Shown piece by piece: positions 35,036-43,157 of a DNA stretch of 64,000 nt (the first letter of the stretch is position 1; each line of letters opens with the position of its first letter). The notes beneath the pieces are model-generated. The model made no database searches. It was not told the DNA's origin and saw only the letters and a program-made list of their open reading frames with translations. This DNA comes from Leucobacter aridicollis. Lineage in GTDB: Bacteria; Actinomycetota; Actinomycetes; Actinomycetales; Microbacteriaceae. The stretch is from the NCBI RefSeq assembly GCF_024399335.1, contig NZ_CP075339.1, positions 310,001-374,000 of the forward strand. The letters are read 5' to 3'. The translations under genes were made by a program, and so were the position numbers.

Positions 35036-35812
35036 ATGCGACGTCTTGTAGATCTTTCAGTCGACCTGCGAAATGGGATCCTCTCGGATCCCCCTGGTCA
35101 TCTCCCCTCGATCGAGTACTTTGATCATTCGCAGACACCGAACGAGATTCTCCAGTTCTTTCCCGGGGCAACAGCCGGTGACTTACCGGATGGAGAAGGC
35201 TGGGCATTGGAGCGAGTTAGCCTCTCAACTCACAACGGAACTCACCTTGACGCTCCGTATCATTTCGCCTCCACGATGGATGGAGGGCAGCGGGCCATCA
35301 CAATTGACGAGGTTCCGCTGGACTGGTGCTTCCAGCGGGGTGTGAAGCTTGATTTCCGTCATCTCGCTGACGGCTATGTCGTTACACCTGCGGACATTGA
35401 TGCAGAACTTGAGCGCATTGGCGTCACGCTGCAGCCCTTGGACATTGTGCTTGTGAACACGTCCGCGGGTGTGAAGTATGGGCAGGACGACTACGTTCAA
35501 AGCGGTTGCGGAGTGGGGCGAGAGGCAACTCTGCACTTGCTTCGGCAGGGAGTGCGATTGACAGGCACTGACGCGTGGAGCTGGGACGCTCCGTTTGTGT
35601 ACACCGCAGAGCGCTATGCAGCTGAGGGGAACGCGGAGATCATCTGGGAGGGACACCGTGCGGGTCGAGACATTGGTTATTGCCACATCGAGAAGCTGCA
35701 CAACCTCGAGGGGCTGCCCGCCACGGGCTTTCAGGTGGCTTGTTTCCCGGTGAAGATCCACGCCGCATCTGCCGGTTGGACGCGTGCGGTCGCAATCTTT
35801 GAGGAAGGCTAA
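35036..35812 (+). CDS. Cyclase family protein (kynurenine formamidase-like hydrolase)
   Basis: A 258-residue member of the cyclase/KynB-like metal hydrolase family. The metal motif is STHNGTHLDAPYHF (H-G/N-T-H-x-D-x-P-x-H), and TDAWSWDAP and the C-terminal GLPATGFQVACFPVKIH are family features. Members hydrolyse formylkynurenine, isatin or related cyclic amides; the subgroup cannot be fixed by eye. AAAGGAG lies five bases before the ATG. It is the first of three closely spaced genes behind a strong operator-bearing promoter; the next gene starts two bases after its stop. Confidence 0.85.
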   Translation: MRRLVDLSVDLRNGILSDPPGHLPSIEYFDHSQTPNEILQFFPGATAGDLPDGEGWALERVSLSTHNGTHLDAPYHFASTMDGGQRAITIDEVPLDWCFQRGVKLDFRHLADGYVVTPADIDAELERIGVTLQPLDIVLVNTSAGVKYGQDDYVQSGCGVGREATLHLLRQGVRLTGTDAWSWDAPFVYTAERYAAEGNAEIIWEGHRAGRDIGYCHIEKLHNLEGLPATGFQVACFPVKIHAASAGWTRAVAIFEEG

Positions 35813-35814
35813 CG

Positions 35815-36756
35815 ATGCGCATAGGTGCGGCCCAAACTAGCCAGGGAACTCGCTATGGCATTGTAGAGCACGGCGAACTCATCTTGCTTGAACCGCAGGT
35901 GGAACTATACGACTGGCTTGAGTCAGGAAGGTCACGAGAGGCCCTTTCTTCGGACTCCATGGATTTCGCGATTGGCGGTGTTTCTCCGGTACCGATTCCT
36001 GTCTCATCGATCCGGGACTTCATAACATTTGAGCAGCACACCGCGGGATCGCTGAAGGCTGTCTCGGGTGCGACGGATGTGCCAGAGGCCTGGTTTGAGG
36101 CGCCCGCGTTCTATTTCACGAATCCACACGCCGCGGTAGGAACTGGAGCGGACATCCCGCTGCCACCAGGGTCCGAGCTCTTTGACTTTGAACTTGAAGT
36201 CGCGGCAGTGATCGGGCGTGAGGGCTACAACCTAACCGTCGAAGAGGCCGAGGAATGCATAGTTGGGTACACAATCCTCAATGATTGGTCGGCGCGCGAT
36301 CTGCAACGTCGTGAGATGCGTGTCGGTCTAGGCCCAGCGAAAGGCAAGGACACCGCAACGACACTTGGGCCAGTGATGGTGACAACCGACGAATTGGCGC
36401 CCTTCCGTGAAGGCGATCGCTTGGCCCTGGACATGGAGGTCTCAGTCAACGGGACCCCAATAGGTCGAGACAACCTGCGCCAGATGGCATGGTCGTTCGC
36501 CGAACTCGTCGCTTACGCAAGCCGCGGCACATGGGTGCGCCCAGGTGACATCATCGGCTCAGGCACATGCGGTGGTGGTTGTCTTGCCGAGCTCTGGGGT
36601 TGGAACGGTGCCGAAACGCCTGGGCCAATTCGCGTCGGTGACACGGTCACAATGCGGGTCGAAGGAATCGGCGAACTTTCGAACACAGTAGCTCAATCCC
36701 CAACTCTTCATCCGATTCCAAAGGCGCGGAGGGTTCGCTACTCGGCCCCTGAGTAA
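35815..36756 (+). CDS. Fumarylacetoacetate hydrolase family protein
   Basis: A 313-residue FAH-family enzyme. The metal ligands are in FDFELEVAAVIG (E-x-E) and NDWSARDLQ (Asp), with GPAKGKDTATTLGPVMVT and GDIIGSGTCGGGCLAELWG typical of the active-site lid and core. Family members cleave carbon-carbon bonds in, or hydrate, acylpyruvates from aromatic ring degradation. Together with the cyclase and the aromatic-acid-type symporter it suggests a short pathway for an aromatic or N-heterocyclic acid; the substrate is unknown. The start lies two bases after the cyclase stop. Confidence 0.88.
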   Translation: MRIGAAQTSQGTRYGIVEHGELILLEPQVELYDWLESGRSREALSSDSMDFAIGGVSPVPIPVSSIRDFITFEQHTAGSLKAVSGATDVPEAWFEAPAFYFTNPHAAVGTGADIPLPPGSELFDFELEVAAVIGREGYNLTVEEAEECIVGYTILNDWSARDLQRREMRVGLGPAKGKDTATTLGPVMVTTDELAPFREGDRLALDMEVSVNGTPIGRDNLRQMAWSFAELVAYASRGTWVRPGDIIGSGTCGGGCLAELWGWNGAETPGPIRVGDTVTMRVEGIGELSNTVAQSPTLHPIPKARRVRYSAPE

Positions 36757-36807
36757 CGCCCCTGCCATCCAACATCCGACAATGTGGTCGGCGACGAAAG
36801 GAAACCC

Positions 36808-38022
36808 GTGGGTAGAACCAAGTGGATCGTACTGTTTGGTGCGTTCTTTGCATACATGTTCGATGCGCTCGAGATCGCGATTCTGTCGTTCTCGATTCCC
36901 GCAATTATTGAGGACTTTGGCATTACGCCAGTTCAGGCTGGCCTGCTTGCCACGGCCACCCTCATCGGGATGGGCATTTCGGGCGTGGTAATGGGGTGGG
37001 TTGCGGACAACTATGGCCGCAAACGCGCCCTCGTCCTGTGCATGCTCATCTTTATCGTTCTGACAGCATTGGCTGCAGCGGCTCCGAACTTCTATGTCCT
37101 CCTCGGACTGCGGTTCTTGTCGGGCATCGGCCTTGGCGGCGTCTGGGGTGTGCTGTCGGCTTACGTTGTGGAAACATGGCCGGTTGAATCACGCGGCAAA
37201 GCAGCGGCTTTCGTCCTGGCGGCGTTCCCGATCGGTGGGGCACTCGCAGCTTTCGCTTCGGGTTTCTTCCTCCCCGACTGGCGGATGCTGTTCCTTGTCG
37301 CCGGGCTGTCTGCCATTCTGCCGCTGCTCGTAATCGTAATGTTCTTCCCCGAGTCGGCAGTCTGGCAGGCTGAGCGCGCAAAGTCTGACAAGAACGTTTC
37401 TGTAGGTGAGGTGTTTGCGCCCGAGCTTCGACGCACCACCATTCTCGCAAGTTTGGTGGCTGTCACCGCGTTCGTTGCCTACTACGGAGCGAGCACATGG
37501 TTGCCGAGCTATCTTGCAACGGAACGTGGGATGGATCCAAAGTCAGTCGCGTCATTCATGACATTGCTGAATCTCGGGATGTTTGTCGGGTACCTGGTCT
37601 TTGGTTGGCTTGCTGACAAGATCGGACGCAAGTTTGCGCTGATGATTTCGTTCTTCGGGGCGGGAATTCTTATGCCAATCTACGGGCTTGCAACGGATCA
37701 CACATTCTTGCTGTGGTTGGGACCTGCCTACGCGTTCTTTATGACATTCGCGGGGCTGTTTGGTTCCTATTTGGGGGAGCTGTACCCGACTCGTGTGCGC
37801 ACGACTGGAGCGGGGTTCTGTTTCAATGTCGGGCGAGGCGTGTCGGCATTCGCGCCTCTCGCGCTCGGAGGTTTGGCTGCGGCAACTTCACTCTCTTTTG
37901 CGTTGTTCTTGAGCGGATTCGGGTTCCTCCTCGGTGGCCTCCTGATGATTGGTTTGCCCAAGAAGGGTCGTGCGGCTGACGTGCCGGCGGAGCTTAAGAG
38001 TGCTGAGGCCGCTATGCGGTAG
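36808..38022 (+). CDS. MFS transporter, aromatic acid:H+ symporter type
   Basis: A 404-residue, twelve-helix carrier of the AAHS/sugar-porter-like branch. The segment YMFDALEIAILSFSIPAI in helix 1 has the D-x-x-E acidic pair typical of aromatic acid symporters; loop 2-3 is GWVADNYGRKRAL and loop 8-9 GWLADKIGRKFAL, the repeated motif A. YLGELYPTRVRTTGAGFCFNVGRG is also typical. GTG 36808 follows AAAGGAAACCC. It is the third gene of the island operon and probably imports the substrate of the two hydrolases. Confidence 0.88.
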   Translation: MGRTKWIVLFGAFFAYMFDALEIAILSFSIPAIIEDFGITPVQAGLLATATLIGMGISGVVMGWVADNYGRKRALVLCMLIFIVLTALAAAAPNFYVLLGLRFLSGIGLGGVWGVLSAYVVETWPVESRGKAAAFVLAAFPIGGALAAFASGFFLPDWRMLFLVAGLSAILPLLVIVMFFPESAVWQAERAKSDKNVSVGEVFAPELRRTTILASLVAVTAFVAYYGASTWLPSYLATERGMDPKSVASFMTLLNLGMFVGYLVFGWLADKIGRKFALMISFFGAGILMPIYGLATDHTFLLWLGPAYAFFMTFAGLFGSYLGELYPTRVRTTGAGFCFNVGRGVSAFAPLALGGLAAATSLSFALFLSGFGFLLGGLLMIGLPKKGRAADVPAELKSAEAAMR

Positions 38023-38040
38023 GCCTTCAACTGGTGTCTC

Positions 38041-38080
38041 AAGTGCTCGGAACAACCCACCGCGGGGGTTCCGGGCACTT
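38041..38080 (+). terminator. Hairpin after the island transporter gene
   Basis: Arms AAGTGCTCGGAAC (38041-38053) and GTTCCGGGCACTT (38068-38080) pair with one wobble around a 14-base loop. It lies 18 bases after the MFS stop and 50 before tetR, so it probably terminates the operon; an operator role cannot be excluded. Confidence 0.65.
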
Positions 38081-38129
38081 GCCTGTAGTGTTGAAATCCG
38101 ATGTGGGTTTGAAGAAGCAGGTCACGACT

Positions 38130-38726
38130 ATGGCAAGAGGCGGGCGCAGGGACGACATTCTGTCGGCAGCTACGCAGTGTTTCGCTGACGAAGGTTATGA
38201 CCGAACCACGCTGCGCACGATCGCGAGTGCTGCGGGGGTAAAACTGTCTCTCGTTGCCTATCACTTTGAGACGAAGCTTGGCCTGTATCGTGCCGTGTTC
38301 GAACGCTATCAATACGTCAATGAGGCGCGTCTCGTGAAACTCCGAGCAGTTGATTTGGGGGCGCCGGGCGCTCTCGATGAGGTCATCGATGCGTTTCTGC
38401 ATATCGGGACTCTTGCGCAGTCAGATTCGAGCTTGACGAACTATCGACGGTTGGTTCTTCGTGAAGCTAGCGATCCGGCGTCGAGTGAACGTGGCATCAT
38501 CGTCGATCTTTTTGACCCGATGGCCAACGAATTCATCCAGTGTCTGGAGACACTTCTGCCGGGACGCCCTGCGGGCGCGCTGCGCTGGTCGTATCTCTTC
38601 GCGGTGGGCGCCCTGACTGGGTCGATCAACGACAGTCGCGAGCGTGCTCTTTCTGCAGGCGAGAGCTCAGAGGTGGGCGTCTTTGAAGCCTTGAAGTCAT
38701 TTTTGCGGGCAGCTTGGACGGCCTGA
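38130..38726 (+). CDS. TetR family regulator of the island
   Basis: About 198 residues. The N-terminal helix-turn-helix is DDILSAATQCFADEGYDRTTLRTIASAAGVKLSLVAYHFETKLGLY; the rest is a helical ligand domain resembling TetR_C of the CecR/AcrR-like kind (LTNYRRLVLREASDPASSERG). ATG 38130 follows GCAGG at eight bases; earlier in-frame GTGs would add a basic tail. It is the last gene of the island and the best candidate to bind the inverted repeat inside the promoter at 34981-35016. Remnant tetR sequence of the other, resident regulator begins 22 bases after its stop. Confidence 0.87.
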   Translation: MARGGRRDDILSAATQCFADEGYDRTTLRTIASAAGVKLSLVAYHFETKLGLYRAVFERYQYVNEARLVKLRAVDLGAPGALDEVIDAFLHIGTLAQSDSSLTNYRRLVLREASDPASSERGIIVDLFDPMANEFIQCLETLLPGRPAGALRWSYLFAVGALTGSINDSRERALSAGESSEVGVFEALKSFLRAAWTA

Positions 38727-38748
38727 GACTTAGGCCCGGTTCTGCGAA

Positions 38749-38833
38749 GCTCAGGGCGCGTCACGCTGCGCTCACTGCAGGCTAGGCGGCAGACTCGCCA
38801 TTTGATGGGCCCGCAGGCTCATCGAGTAGCGGC
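38749..38833 (+). repeat. Right copy of 85-bp perfect direct repeat
   Basis: Identical to 34713-34797. Bases 38749-38785 are an orphan copy of the 3' end of the resident tetR gene; the remainder is the genuine 3' end of the coiled-coil gene on the minus strand. Confidence 0.97.
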
Positions 38834-39582
38834 TTCAAGCCAGTGGCGAGTGCAAACATCTGCCCGTTGACGCTGTCGATCCGGTCGCTCAGCCGAATAT
38901 CGAGACTCGCGATGCGCTCGCTCAGCCGGCTATCCAAGCTGTCGATTCGGTCGCTGAGTCGCACATCGACATGTTGAATCGCGGCGGCGAGCTCTGCGCG
39001 GGTGGTGTCCAGCTGCTTGGTGAGCTGCGTGAATTGGGCCTCGATTCGCTCGAACTGCCCCGAGGTGAACGTGGCAGTGCTCGCGAACTTCCCGTCGATG
39101 CTCGCCTCAGATTCGGCGAAGCGTGAGTCGAGTTTGGCGTCGGCTGCGGCGAAGCGTGAGTCGAGTTTTGCGTCGGCTGTGGCGAACCGGGAGTCTAGTT
39201 GGGCTTCGGCTGCGGCGAATCGGGAGTCTAGTTGGGCTTCGGCCGCGGCGAAACGAGAATCTAGTTGAGCTTCGGCCGCGGCGAAGCGATTCTCGACTGT
39301 GGACTCGAGGTGGCTGAAGCGCGACTCCGTGGCGAAGTCAGTTGCGTCGAGCCGCGCGTCGTTGGCGTCAAAGCGGGCATCCATTCGATCGAGCCGCACG
39401 TCGATACCGTCGAGCCGCACGTCGATACCGTCGAGCCGTGCCTCTATCCTGTCCAGTCGAATATCGATCTGTTCAAACCTCGCGCGGAACTTCTGGTCGA
39501 GGTTCCGATGACTGAGTAACAGCATGGTGCCGATGGTGACAAACCCGGCGATCGTCGAAATGAGGTTGATGATCGGGTCCAT
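38782..39582 (-). CDS. Membrane-anchored coiled-coil protein with heptad and hendecad repeats
   Basis: A 266-residue protein of no family I can name. Residues 5-23 are one hydrophobic helix (INLISTIAGFVTIGTMLLL). Residues 41-82 are six 7-residue units of the form xRLDxID; residues 98-163 are six 11-residue units (SRFAAAEAQLD and variants); residues 207-239 are three further 11-residue units (VRLSDRIDSLD-type). A hydrophobic-charged pattern with both periods predicts a long parallel coiled coil. AAGGAGG lies five bases before ATG 39582. It lies 165 bp from purU on the same strand with a terminator between, so it is probably transcribed alone. Confidence 0.82.
   Translation of the reverse strand: MDPIINLISTIAGFVTIGTMLLLSHRNLDQKFRARFEQIDIRLDRIEARLDGIDVRLDGIDVRLDRMDARFDANDARLDATDFATESRFSHLESTVENRFAAAEAQLDSRFAAAEAQLDSRFAAAEAQLDSRFATADAKLDSRFAAADAKLDSRFAESEASIDGKFASTATFTSGQFERIEAQFTQLTKQLDTTRAELAAAIQHVDVRLSDRIDSLDSRLSERIASLDIRLSDRIDSVNGQMFALATGLKPLLDEPAGPSNGESAA
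39094..39291 (-). repeat. Six tandem 33-bp units inside the coiled-coil gene
   Basis: Each 33-bp unit encodes one 11-residue repeat; two adjacent units are nearly identical at DNA level, which suggests recent unit duplication and possible copy-number variation. Confidence 0.85.
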
Positions 39583-39688
39583 GGGCACCTCCTTCGCTGT
39601 ATGGCGTTCGATTGCTGTATGGCAACCATACGTTGACAAACGCGCGAAGGGTGTCTCCTTGCCGAGATCCGGGGATAACTCACAAAAA

Positions 39689-39726
39689 CGGGCTGCTGCG
39701 CTCCCTGTGGAGAACGCAACAGCCCG
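39689..39726 (-). terminator. Intrinsic terminator of purU
   Basis: On the minus strand CGGGCTGTTGCG pairs with CGCAGCAGCCCG (one mismatch) and is followed by TTTTTGTG; it lies 20 bases after the purU stop. Confidence 0.8.
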
Positions 39727-39746
39727 CAAACAAAGAAGGCGACCGC

Positions 39747-40631
39747 CTACCTGAAGACGATCGTGCGATCGCCGTCCTGCAGCACGCGGTTCTCGGCGAA
39801 CCAGCCAACGGCGTGACGGAGTACGCGAGACTCGATGTCCTGGCCGAGCTGCATGAGTTCGCGCGGCGAGTAAGAGTGGTCGACTCGTGTGGTGTCTTGC
39901 TCGATGATCGGGCCCTCGTCGAGATCAGTCGTCACGAAGTGGGCCGTCGCGCCAATGAGCTTCACGCCGCGCTGATGCGCCTGCTTGTATGGGTTCGCGC
40001 CCTTGAAACCGGGCAGGAACGAGTGGTGGATATTGATCGCTCGACCCGCGAGTGCTTCACACAGCTCGGGGGAGAGGATCTGCATGTAGCGGGCGAGCAC
40101 GACGAGTTCGATGTCGTGCTGTTCGACGGCTTCAAGCACGCGAGTTTCAAACGCAGCCTTCTCGTCGGCGCCCGTCACGGGACGGAACTCGAAGTCGACA
40201 CCGTAGAACTCTGCGATGTCGCGCATCGTCTCGTGATTCGAGAGAACGAGTGGTACCTCGATCGGGAGCTGGCCTGCACGCTTGCGGTACAGCAGGTCGT
40301 TGACGCAGTGAGTCGCGGTGGAGCCGAGCAGCAGGGTGCGAACTGGGCGCCCAACCTGGTCGAGTCGCCAGTGCATGTTGTAGCGCTCGGTCACGGGCGC
40401 GAGGGAAGAACGGAAGCGATCGCCGAAGGTCTCGGGCTGGGCAACGGCCTCGACCTGCAATCGCATGAAGAACCGTCCCGTGTCGGCCGAGGCGAACTGC
40501 TGGCTTTCGGCGATGTTGCCGCCAGCGGCGACGATCGCACCACTGATTGCGTGCACGATACCCGGACCGTCAATGCATGAAAGTGTCAGTACCCACTGTT
40601 GGCTCTGCGCATCGGCGACGATTGTGTTCAT
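39747..40631 (-). CDS. purU: Formyltetrahydrofolate deformylase
   Basis: A 294-residue enzyme that hydrolyses 10-formyl-THF to THF and formate. An N-terminal ACT domain (VLTLSCIDGPGIVHAISGAIVAAGGNI, about 1-85) precedes a formyltransferase-fold domain with the catalytic set in INIHHSFLPGFKGANPY and TTDLDEGPIIEQD. Length matches PurU (about 280-290). ATG 40631 lies seven bases from TAGAAT. It is divergent from glyA, so formyl-THF removal and the glycine/serine one-carbon step share one 194-bp control region. Confidence 0.94.
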   Translation of the reverse strand: MNTIVADAQSQQWVLTLSCIDGPGIVHAISGAIVAAGGNIAESQQFASADTGRFFMRLQVEAVAQPETFGDRFRSSLAPVTERYNMHWRLDQVGRPVRTLLLGSTATHCVNDLLYRKRAGQLPIEVPLVLSNHETMRDIAEFYGVDFEFRPVTGADEKAAFETRVLEAVEQHDIELVVLARYMQILSPELCEALAGRAINIHHSFLPGFKGANPYKQAHQRGVKLIGATAHFVTTDLDEGPIIEQDTTRVDHSYSPRELMQLGQDIESRVLRHAVGWFAENRVLQDGDRTIVFR

Positions 40632-40638
40632 CCGGCCA

Positions 40639-40644
40639 ATTCTA
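40639..40644 (-). promoter_or_regulatory. Candidate -10 box of purU
   Basis: TAGAAT on the minus strand, seven bases (TGGCCGG) before the ATG at 40631. Confidence 0.45.
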
Positions 40645-40710
40645 GTCCGCTTTACATGTCGCTCCCAGCGGTGCGGTGAAACCTATCGTCATGCGTGCGC
40701 GGGCCGCTGA

Positions 40711-40716
40711 TAGGAT
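40711..40716 (+). promoter_or_regulatory. Candidate -10 box of glyA
   Basis: TAGGAT placed six to seven bases before the beginning of the ZTP riboswitch, where the transcript would be expected to start. Confidence 0.5.
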
Positions 40717-40718
40717 TG

Positions 40719-40795
40719 CTGCGTCGTGACTGGCGTACAGATGGAAACCATCGGGGAGCGACACCTTTGAACGGCCGCTCGCCTGGGCCACACAT
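40719..40795 (+). ncRNA. ZTP (pfl) riboswitch
   Basis: The leader of glyA holds the conserved pieces of the pfl/ZTP motif in order: GTGACTGGCG at 40726-40735, GGAAACCATC, GGGGAGCGAC at 40753-40762, then a variable linker and CGCCTGGGCC at 40780-40789 that closes the pseudoknot. This RNA binds the purine intermediates ZTP and ZMP, which accumulate when 10-formyl-THF is short, and turns on one-carbon genes. It ends about 30 bases before the glyA start, close enough to control ribosome access to AAGGGAG. Confidence 0.9.
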
Positions 40796-40825
40796 CCTGG
40801 AAACATCACACAAGGGAGACTCATC

Positions 40826-42109
40826 GTGTCCAACCAGTCAGCTTTCTTTAACGAGCCACTTGAGGTCGTCGATCCCGAGATCGCCGAGGTGCTGAAGAAC
40901 GAACTCGGTCGTCAGCGCTCGACCCTCGAGATGATCGCGAGCGAGAACTTTGTTCCTCGCGCAGTGCTCGAGTCGCAGGGTTCGGTGCTCACGAACAAGT
41001 ACGCAGAGGGCTACCCTGGGCGTCGCTACTACGGCGGCTGCGAGTTCGTCGATGTCGCGGAGAACCTCGCGCGTGACCGCGCAAAGAGCCTGTTCGGTGC
41101 AGCGTATGCGAACGTACAGCCCCACTCGGGCGCGCAGGCGAACGCAGCCGTTCTCTCCGCAATCGCCGAGCCAGGCGACACCATCCTCGGCCTCGAGCTC
41201 GCGCACGGTGGGCACCTCACGCACGGCATGAAGTTGAACTTCTCGGGCAAGCTCTACAACGTCGTCTCGTATGGTGTGAACCCTGAGACGTTCCTCGTCG
41301 ACATGGAGGTTGTCCGCGAGAAGGCGCTTGAGCACAAGCCGAAGGTCATCATCGCCGGCTGGTCGGCATACCCGCGCACGCTCGATTTCGCGGCATTCCG
41401 TGCGATCGCTGACGAGGTCGGCGCGACGCTCTGGGTAGACATGGCCCACTTCGCTGGCCTGGTTGCAGCTGGCCTGTACCCCAACCCGGTGCCGCACGCG
41501 CACGTCGTCTCATCGACAGTGCACAAGACGATTGGTGGCCCGCGCTCGGGCTTCATCCTGACGAACGACCTCGAGCTCTACAAGAAGCTGAACTCGAACG
41601 TCTTCCCCGGCCAGCAGGGCGGCCCGCTCATGCACGTGATCGCAGCAAAGGCGACGGCATTCAAGCTTGCCGCTACCGACGAGTTCAAGGACCGCCAGGT
41701 GCGCACGCTCTCGGGCGCGAAGCTCCTTGCAGAAGCGCTCACGAGCGATGCGGCGAAGGCAGCCGGTGTTGACGTGTTGACGGGCGGCACCGACGTGCAC
41801 CTCGTACTCGCAGACCTGCGAAACTCGAAGCTCGACGGCCAGCAGGCTGAGGACGCGCTCCACGAGGTTGGCATTACTGTGAACCGAAACTCAGTGCCGT
41901 TCGATCCGCGCCCGCCGATGGTCACAAGCGGCCTGCGTATCGGTACCCCCGCACTCGCGACCCGCGGTTTTGGTGACGCCGAGTTCGCTGAGGTCTCGGA
42001 GATCATCGCGGCGACCCTCACCCAGTCCGCCGATATCGAGGAACTTCGCGCGCGCGTGACGAAGCTTGCCGACGCGTTCCCGCTCTACCCGGGCCTCGAG
42101 AACTGGTAA
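40826..42109 (+). CDS. glyA: Serine hydroxymethyltransferase
   Basis: A 427-residue PLP enzyme that interconverts serine and glycine with transfer of a one-carbon unit to [22 protein letters not shown] and [22 protein letters not shown] form the conserved N-terminus; PLP is bound by Lys234 in [16 protein letters not shown] (usually THKTLRGPRGG, so slightly divergent). The GTG at 40826 follows AAGGGAG. The upstream ZTP riboswitch and downstream folD make this a folate one-carbon operon. Confidence 0.96.
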   Translation: MSNQSAFFNEPLEVVDPEIAEVLKNELGRQRSTLEMIASENFVPRAVLESQGSVLTNKYAEGYPGRRYYGGCEFVDVAENLARDRAKSLFGAAYANVQPHSGAQANAAVLSAIAEPGDTILGLELAHGGHLTHGMKLNFSGKLYNVVSYGVNPETFLVDMEVVREKALEHKPKVIIAGWSAYPRTLDFAAFRAIADEVGATLWVDMAHFAGLVAAGLYPNPVPHAHVVSSTVHKTIGGPRSGFILTNDLELYKKLNSNVFPGQQGGPLMHVIAAKATAFKLAATDEFKDRQVRTLSGAKLLAEALTSDAAKAAGVDVLTGGTDVHLVLADLRNSKLDGQQAEDALHEVGITVNRNSVPFDPRPPMVTSGLRIGTPALATRGFGDAEFAEVSEIIAATLTQSADIEELRARVTKLADAFPLYPGLENW

Positions 42110-42129
42110 GCCACAACTGCTGATGCCGA

Positions 42130-42163
42130 CCGGGGCGCGTGAGGGGTCTCCTCCGCGCCCCGG
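42130..42163 (+). terminator. Hairpin between glyA and folD
   Basis: Perfect 10-bp inverted repeat CCGGGGCGCG (42130-42139) and CGCGCCCCGG (42154-42163), without a T tract. It may attenuate read-through or stabilise the glyA message; folD has no obvious own promoter after it. Confidence 0.5.
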
Positions 42164-42213
42164 CGGCGTTCCGCCCCTTGCACATGGGGCCTCACGAATT
42201 TCAAGGAGAACAC

Positions 42214-43095
42214 ATGTCCGCTCAGAAACTTGACGGCACAGCGGCCGCGGCCGCAATCAAACTGGAGCTCACCGAGCGTGTCGCCGCGCTCGCCGCGAAT
42301 GGCGTTGTCCCGGGTCTCGCGACGGTCCTCGTGGGTGAGGATCCTGGTTCGCAGTGGTACGTCGCTGGCAAGCACCGCGACTGCGCCGAGGTCGGGATCG
42401 CGTCGATCAAGCGCGAGCTTCCCGAGACCGTATCGCAGGACGAGCTCGAGGCCGTGCTCGACGAGCTCAACGCAGACGACAGCTGCACAGGCTACATTGT
42501 GCAGCTGCCGTTGCCGAAGCACATCGACACTGATCGCATCCTCGAGCGCATCGACCCGAACAAAGACGCCGACGGTCTGCACCCGACGAACCTTGGAAAG
42601 CTCGTTCTCAACGCGAACACCGAGATCACCTCCCCGCTCCCGTGCACGCCCCGTGGCGTCATCGAGCTTGTCGAACGCAACGGTCTGTCGTGGGCAGGCA
42701 AGCGCGTCGTCGTTGTCGGGCGCGGGGTGACTGTCGGCCGGCCGATTGGACCGCTGCTCACTCGCCGTGAGTACAACGCGACAGTGGTGCTCACCCACAC
42801 GGGCACGGTTGATCTTGGCGCCGAGCTACGGCAGGCCGATGTGATCGTCGCCGCGGCCGGTGTCGAGGGTATTGTGCGGGCCGAGGACGTGAAGCCTGGC
42901 GCCATCGTGCTCGACGTTGGGGTGTCGCGAAAAGTTGATCCCGAGACGGGGAAGAGCCGCGTTGTCGGTGATGTTGATCCAGCTGTGGCTGAGGTCGCTG
43001 GCTGGATTTCGCCAAATCCCGGCGGAGTTGGGCCGATGACGCGCGCACTGCTGCTGAAGAACGTTGTGGAGATGGCAGAGCGCCAATCCGCCTAG
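42214..43095 (+). CDS. folD: Bifunctional methylene-THF dehydrogenase / methenyl-THF cyclohydrolase
   Basis: A 293-residue Fol[26 protein letters not shown] contains the conserved Y-V-x-x-K catalytic lysine, [12 protein letters not shown] and [10 protein letters not shown] are standard, the dinucleotide fold has [15 protein letters not shown] (R replaces the usual S of GRSNIVG) and [19 protein letters not shown] closes it. It produces 10-formyl-THF from methylene-THF made by GlyA. AAGGAGAACAC precedes ATG 42214, 104 bp after glyA. Confidence 0.95.
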   Translation: MSAQKLDGTAAAAAIKLELTERVAALAANGVVPGLATVLVGEDPGSQWYVAGKHRDCAEVGIASIKRELPETVSQDELEAVLDELNADDSCTGYIVQLPLPKHIDTDRILERIDPNKDADGLHPTNLGKLVLNANTEITSPLPCTPRGVIELVERNGLSWAGKRVVVVGRGVTVGRPIGPLLTRREYNATVVLTHTGTVDLGAELRQADVIVAAAGVEGIVRAEDVKPGAIVLDVGVSRKVDPETGKSRVVGDVDPAVAEVAGWISPNPGGVGPMTRALLLKNVVEMAERQSA

Positions 43096-43105
43096 AAGCT
43101 GTCAG

Positions 43106-43151
43106 AACGGGAGGGGGTTGCGGCGCAGATGCGCCGCAACCCCCTCCCGTT
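43106..43151. terminator. Strong bidirectional terminator between folD and the LuxR gene
   Basis: A perfect 22-bp stem (43106-43127 with 43130-43151) around a two-base centre, ending CCCGTTT on the plus strand, between convergent genes. Confidence 0.9.
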
Positions 43152-43157
43152 TGGCAG

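Larger units (their letters stand above)
34713..38833. mobile_element. Candidate catabolic island bounded by 85-bp direct repeats
   Basis: About 3.95 kb of unique DNA (34798-38748) with four genes lies between two perfect copies of an 85-bp sequence. The codon use inside is visibly less G/C-biased than outside. Removing one repeat and the insert restores two convergent genes (tetR and the coiled-coil gene) whose stop codons overlap at CTAG. No integrase, transposase or inverted terminal repeat was seen, so how it entered is unknown. Confidence 0.7.

Noticed and set aside
34798..38748. Insertion sequence or integrase within the island
   Set aside because: All four frames with good coding bias are catabolic, transport or regulatory; no transposase or recombinase motif and no terminal inverted repeats were found.
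39094..39291. Regular 33-bp direct repeats resembling a short CRISPR array
   Set aside because: There are no unique spacers; the units are contiguous, in frame and encode an 11-residue coiled-coil repeat.
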